The position numbers and the translations under genes are program-made. This document shows positions 61,120 to 64,000 of a stretch of 64,000 nt of DNA, in pieces (positions within the stretch are counted from its first letter, which is position 1; each line of letters begins with the position of its first letter). The stretch lies in NCBI RefSeq assembly GCF_900142195.1, contig NZ_FRAB01000025.1:33770-97769 (forward strand). Direction: 5' to 3'. Source of the DNA: Paraburkholderia terricola. GTDB lineage: Bacteria; Pseudomonadota; Gammaproteobacteria; Burkholderiales; Burkholderiaceae. Below the pieces are notes generated by a model. That model did not search any database. It was not told the origin of the DNA and saw nothing but the letters and a program-made list of their open reading frames with translations.

Positions 61120-62502
61120 CTAGTGCCGGGACAACGTCTGCGGAATCGCGGCATGCGCGTCGGCGATTTCCTCAGGCTCCAATGCCTCGAGCGATTGCTG
61201 GTTGGTCTCGATACCCGCGACCATGACGAGGATTGCAATAAAGATGTAGGCGCCTGAGATGGCGAATACCACGCCGGTGATTCCATAGCGGCTAAAGAGC
61301 TCCAGCACGATGAATGGCGATCCGATCAGACCCAGGCGTCCGAACATCTGCGCCACACCGCCGCCGCGGAACCGATATTCCGTCGGGAACAATTCCGGCG
61401 TCATGCCGAGGCCGAGCGTCAGGAAAATCGCCACGGCCGAGACGAGCAGGAAGCCGCAAATCACAATTGCCGTTGCCGATGTCAGGTTGGGGTAGATCGC
61501 CCCGAGGCATGCACACAGCGCGGCGAACATCACGATGGCCGTGCGGCGTCCAATCCGATCCGAGATATACGAGAGGAACAATGGGCCGGCAATCCAACCC
61601 GCCATCATTGCGGCGGTAAAGCCAAGCGAGTGAGTGACGCTCATTCCCTGTTTGACGAAGAACGTCGGCATCCATCCCGTCAGACTATAGGAGCCGAACA
61701 GGCAGATCACGTTGATGACAATGGCAAGCAAGGTGCGCCGAATCACAGTACGCGAAAAAAGCGTGGAAAGCGGCACCCAGTGCGGCTCCCTGGCCGGGCC
61801 CTGCGGCGCCGGAGGCAGTGGTGCAGTGACGCCGGAGTCCCTTTCGATCGCCTGCATGACCTCTTCTGCCTCGTCATTGCGCCCGACGCGCTCGAGCCAC
61901 CGCGGCGATTCGGGCAGATGACGGCGCATCCACCAGACCCACAGCGTACCGATGCCACCAATGATGAACATTGGACGCCAACCGAGCCAGGGAATGACGA
62001 GCGTCGCGACAACCGCCGTGACGAACACACCCGAACCGCCAATCAACGCAAGGAGTCCCAGGTAGCGCCCACGATGCGTGGGAGGCACGAACTCGATGAT
62101 GAGGCCGTAACCCATCACGTACTCCGCGCCCATCCCCAGCCCCATGATGAAGCGAAACGCGACGAGCCATGACATCGACGGCGCAAACGCGGACACGAGT
62201 GCCATGCCACCGAAGATCGCCAGGTTGAATTGATAGGCGAAGCGACGGCCGAACCGGTCGCTCAACCAGCCGGCAAGCGCTGCGCCGATCGTCAGCCCGA
62301 CAAACGTCGCTGACATGAAAATCGAATTCAATTGCAACGTCGACCAGCCGCTCTTCAGCATTGACGCAAGCACCGAGCTGGATAGGGTATTGTCGAACGA
62401 ATCGAAGAACATACCCAATCCGACTAGCCACAGGACCCTGGTATGGAAAGATCCGATAGGGAGCCGATCAAGTCGCGCGCCAGCATTTACTCTATTGCTC
62501 AT
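61120..62502 (-). CDS. MFS transporter, aromatic/organic acid type (AAHS/NiaP-like)
   Basis: A 460-residue twelve-segment symporter of the MFS sugar/aromatic-acid group. LGMFFDSFDNTLSS in helix 1, GWLSDRFGRRFAYQ in loop 2-3, RFIMGLGMGAEYVMGYGLIIEFVPPTHRGRYLG in helices 4-5, and LSYISDRIGRRTAIV in the second half are typical. A central loop of about 30 residues is charged and Pro-rich. The ATG follows CAGGGGACATCGG. It is the first gene of the leftward MFS-alcohol dehydrogenase-PrpD block and probably imports the substrate of that block. Confidence 0.9.
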   Translation of the reverse strand: MSNRVNAGARLDRLPIGSFHTRVLWLVGLGMFFDSFDNTLSSSVLASMLKSGWSTLQLNSIFMSATFVGLTIGAALAGWLSDRFGRRFAYQFNLAIFGGMALVSAFAPSMSWLVAFRFIMGLGMGAEYVMGYGLIIEFVPPTHRGRYLGLLALIGGSGVFVTAVVATLVIPWLGWRPMFIIGGIGTLWVWWMRRHLPESPRWLERVGRNDEAEEVMQAIERDSGVTAPLPPAPQGPAREPHWVPLSTLFSRTVIRRTLLAIVINVICLFGSYSLTGWMPTFFVKQGMSVTHSLGFTAAMMAGWIAGPLFLSYISDRIGRRTAIVMFAALCACLGAIYPNLTSATAIVICGFLLVSAVAIFLTLGLGMTPELFPTEYRFRGGGVAQMFGRLGLIGSPFIVLELFSRYGITGVVFAISGAYIFIAILVMVAGIETNQQSLEALEPEEIADAHAAIPQTLSRH

Positions 62503-63431
62503 CCGATGTCCCCTGATAACAGCATCACACTAAACGGTTGCGTTGATGTCCGGCCGCTCGCTTTAGGAGGTCGTGGCAGGCTTCCTTACGGCGGCACCCG
62601 TACGAACACAAAGCGCGATAGTCCGCGCCCCACAAGTTGCGGGTAGCGAAGGCACACAAGTTATCGAACAAAATGCCGCCACAGGCGGGCGATTGGAGCG
62701 ACTAGCGCTATCCTGCGAAGGCCCGAAGAGGCCTCGACGCCTGGCTTGCCTGAAGCCAGCAGATTGAGGCGACGTATTCGGTTTTCGTGGGATTTACCGT
62801 GTCTGCGTGCCGTTCGACTCGTCGTCGTCGCCGCAGCGCACGTTGCATGCGGATGCTTTGCGGGCAGATCGTCTCCATACTTATCCGGCTAATGGCCATT
62901 TTTGTGATTCTAGTTTGCGCGCCCGAGTCCTGCCGCGTACAGTCGATTATTCTTCTTGGTGCGTAAGCTGAGCTAACCGAAGGCGCCGGGCTGATGTGTC
63001 GATAGTGGCCGCACATTGGCGCCGATGGGCGTACCGAGCGATCGCAAGGCCGCACAGATCCGTATGCACTGAGCGAGCGATTCGCACACGCCGCGGGAGT
63101 CCCAATTCGCCTATCGGCAAGTTGGCCCGGCAAAACCCGAGGTTTGACGTGACATCGGACAGACGGTGCGTATAAACGGCGTCCGAGCTGTCTGAACGTT
63201 GATGCGCCATTATGGATTGAAGGCTTAACGATCCGTCAGGTGCAATTTTCTGCTGCCAGTTTCGACGGCTCATCCATTTGCGACGGTCGAGCATCGTTTT
63301 ACGCAGATAGATTACGTCGGCGCTCAATGCTGACGGCACTCGATTGTCGACAGTTGTTGCCTATCGGCCAAAAGGCACATTTCGATCCACAGCGGTCCCT
63401 CGGGCCCGCGCACTCAACGGCACCTTCCAGG
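62503..63431. other. 929 bp without a supportable gene
   Basis: Short open frames occur on both strands (the longest about 130 codons, 62947..63339 minus), but none resembles a family or has a convincing ribosome site. The DNA has the look of decayed sequence beside mobile-element remnants. The MFS promoter should lie at its left edge. Confidence 0.45.
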
Positions 63432-63557
63432 CTATGGTGTCACTCCTCTTGACGGCACCATGACGGCGCCAATGAACGCATCGATCACCTCACCAGCCGC
63501 CGCGTTGCTCGCGCCCGTCTTCGCGGCAACCGCATCCACCAGTTCCTGCCTGTTCAT
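63432..63557 (-). pseudogene. Truncated HU-type DNA-binding protein
   Basis: From ATG 63557 (AGGAAAAGGTA upstream) the sequence reads MNRQELVDAVAAKTGASNAA then AGEVIDAFIGAV, the N-terminal dimerisation segment of a betaproteobacterial HU/IHF protein. It then breaks to an unrelated tail and stops at 41 codons. Functional HU is about 90 residues, and the DNA-binding arm is absent, so it is a remnant. Confidence 0.8.
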
Positions 63558-63592
63558 TACCTTTTCCTCGCGCGGCGATGCTGCACGCACGC

Positions 63593-63625
63593 TGTAGTGG
63601 TCAAGTAAACTTGGACACCCCAAAG
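63593..63625. mobile_element. Probable terminal inverted-repeat end of an IS3-family element
   Basis: TGTAGTGGTCAAGTAAACTTGG begins about 63593, lies just before the transposase tail that starts at 63634, and has the look of an IS terminus (TGGTCAAGTAAACTTGGACACC-like). It lies directly upstream of the HU remnant's start. The other end was not found. Confidence 0.5.
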
Positions 63626-63633
63626 GCGGATTT

Positions 63634-63822
63634 TTAAAAAAGTGAAGCTTCGCACCGTGCCGGTGGCAGACCGTCTGCCGCCGAATGGATGCGCCTGTAG
63701 TTATAAAAGTTGTCGATGTAGGCCCCGATGTCGCGCTCGGCCTGCGCGTGATCCGGGTACCCTTTCTCGTCGACCCACTCGTTCTTCAGGCTTCTGAAGA
63801 ACCGTTCAACCGGCGCGTTGAC
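63634..63822 (-). mobile_element. C-terminal fragment of an IS3-family transposase (integrase core)
   Basis: Read leftward from 63822, 62 codons to a TAA encode the tail of an IS3-type DDE transposase: RFFRSLKNEWVDEKGY, then AERDIGAYIDNFYNYRRIHS and GLPPARCEASLF. The catalytic glutamate should lie in SLKNEW. The rest of the transposase is absent; upstream the sequence switches abruptly to another element. Confidence 0.85.
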
Positions 63823-63831
63823 GCTCCTATG

Positions 63832-64000
63832 TCAAGAAGCCGGCGTCGAATCGGCCAGATCAGCCAGGATGAGCGGGTACAGCTCACGGACGATATAGCG
63901 CTTGAGGCAGCGGTGGATCTCCTTGTTCGACATGCCTTCTTTCGTCCGACGATCCACGTACACCCGGGTACGGGGATCACTGCGCATTCGAACCATCGCA
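63832..64000 (-). mobile_element. C-terminal fragment of a second transposase (possibly IS110-like), cut by the window edge
   Basis: A minus-strand frame open from the window edge to TGA at 63832 reads MVRMRSDPRTRVYVDRRTKE, then SNKEIHRCLKRYIVRELYPLI. This basic helical pattern resembles transposase C-termini, and my best guess is the IS110/IS116 group. It joins the IS3 tail at about 63823-63831, so one element inserted into or recombined with the other. More sequence to the right is needed to name it. Confidence 0.45.

Noticed and set aside
62947..63339. 130-codon minus-strand open frame near the right end
   Set aside because: It has no family resemblance, no clear ribosome site, and lies in decayed DNA beside transposase remnants; it could be a fragment but cannot be supported.
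1..64000. tRNA, rRNA, riboswitch or replication-origin features
   Set aside because: I looked in the intergenic regions for cloverleaf or conserved RNA motifs, parAB/rep genes and iteron-like repeats and saw none; covariance-model searches would be needed to exclude small RNAs.

Overview
The window is GC-rich DNA with dense, well-spaced genes and clear Shine-Dalgarno sites. A small DUF4148-type secreted protein (45434..45709), tricarballylate (TcuAB-like) genes, IclR/LysR regulators and many sugar/acid catabolic modules point to a betaproteobacterium of the Burkholderiaceae (Burkholderia, Paraburkholderia or Caballeronia), probably a secondary chromosome or megaplasmid. This is inference: no rRNA, tRNA, replication or core housekeeping gene is present. 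Almost every gene looks catabolic, transport-related or regulatory.

Region 1 (about 1-33.5 kb) is a catabolic island. It holds an aldehyde dehydrogenase, an MHS-type transporter, rubredoxin, a fused enoyl-CoA hydratase/3-hydroxyacyl-CoA dehydrogenase, a thiolase with its DUF35 partner, two lactonase-type proteins, several SDRs, a CapA-like protein, an IclR regulator, two enoyl-CoA hydratases, a 2Fe-2S flavin reductase, an ADP-forming acyl-CoA synthetase, sugar ABC importer A, a cupin, an unusual dehydrogenase with a doubled C-terminal domain, TcuA/TcuB, a LysR and an MFS transporter. A shared 17-bp palindrome (type GTTCCRATNANYGRAAC) recurs upstream of most of these transcription units (136, 6620, 10803, 21901, 25601, 25680, 32256). 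The island therefore looks like one regulon, with the IclR gene at 12881..13615 as the natural candidate regulator. ABC importer A is split: ATPase+permease and the binding protein have separate promoters of identical geometry, and a PIN-type toxin-antitoxin pair lies between them.

Region 2 (33.6-45.7 kb) holds a three-component periplasmic molybdenum hydroxylase (2Fe-2S subunit, TAT-exported large subunit, triheme cytochrome c), a second closely related ABC importer (B) in canonical order, a 48-codon remnant of an MHS transporter, an aldehyde dehydrogenase, an SDR and the DUF4148 gene.

Region 3 (46-62.5 kb) looks like an acid-sugar or hydroxyacid catabolic block: LysR, MFS, a 3-hydroxyisobutyrate/threonate-type dehydrogenase translationally coupled to a paralogue lacking the catalytic lysine, a DUF1537 (four-carbon acid sugar) kinase, an aldehyde dehydrogenase, a LysR, a 2-hydroxyacid dehydrogenase, an HpcH/HpaI aldolase, an Asp/Glu racemase-family protein, a cupin-like protein, MmgE/PrpD, a zinc alcohol dehydrogenase and an MFS transporter.

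Region 4 (62.5-64 kb) is debris: a long non-coding stretch, a truncated HU gene, an IS3-family transposase tail and another transposase tail running off the end.

The most interesting observation is the dehydrogenase plus pseudo-dehydrogenase pair (48674..50469). It reappears in region 1 as one 444-residue protein carrying the active enzyme followed only by the helical domain of the dead partner, which suggests an obligate hetero-oligomeric enzyme.
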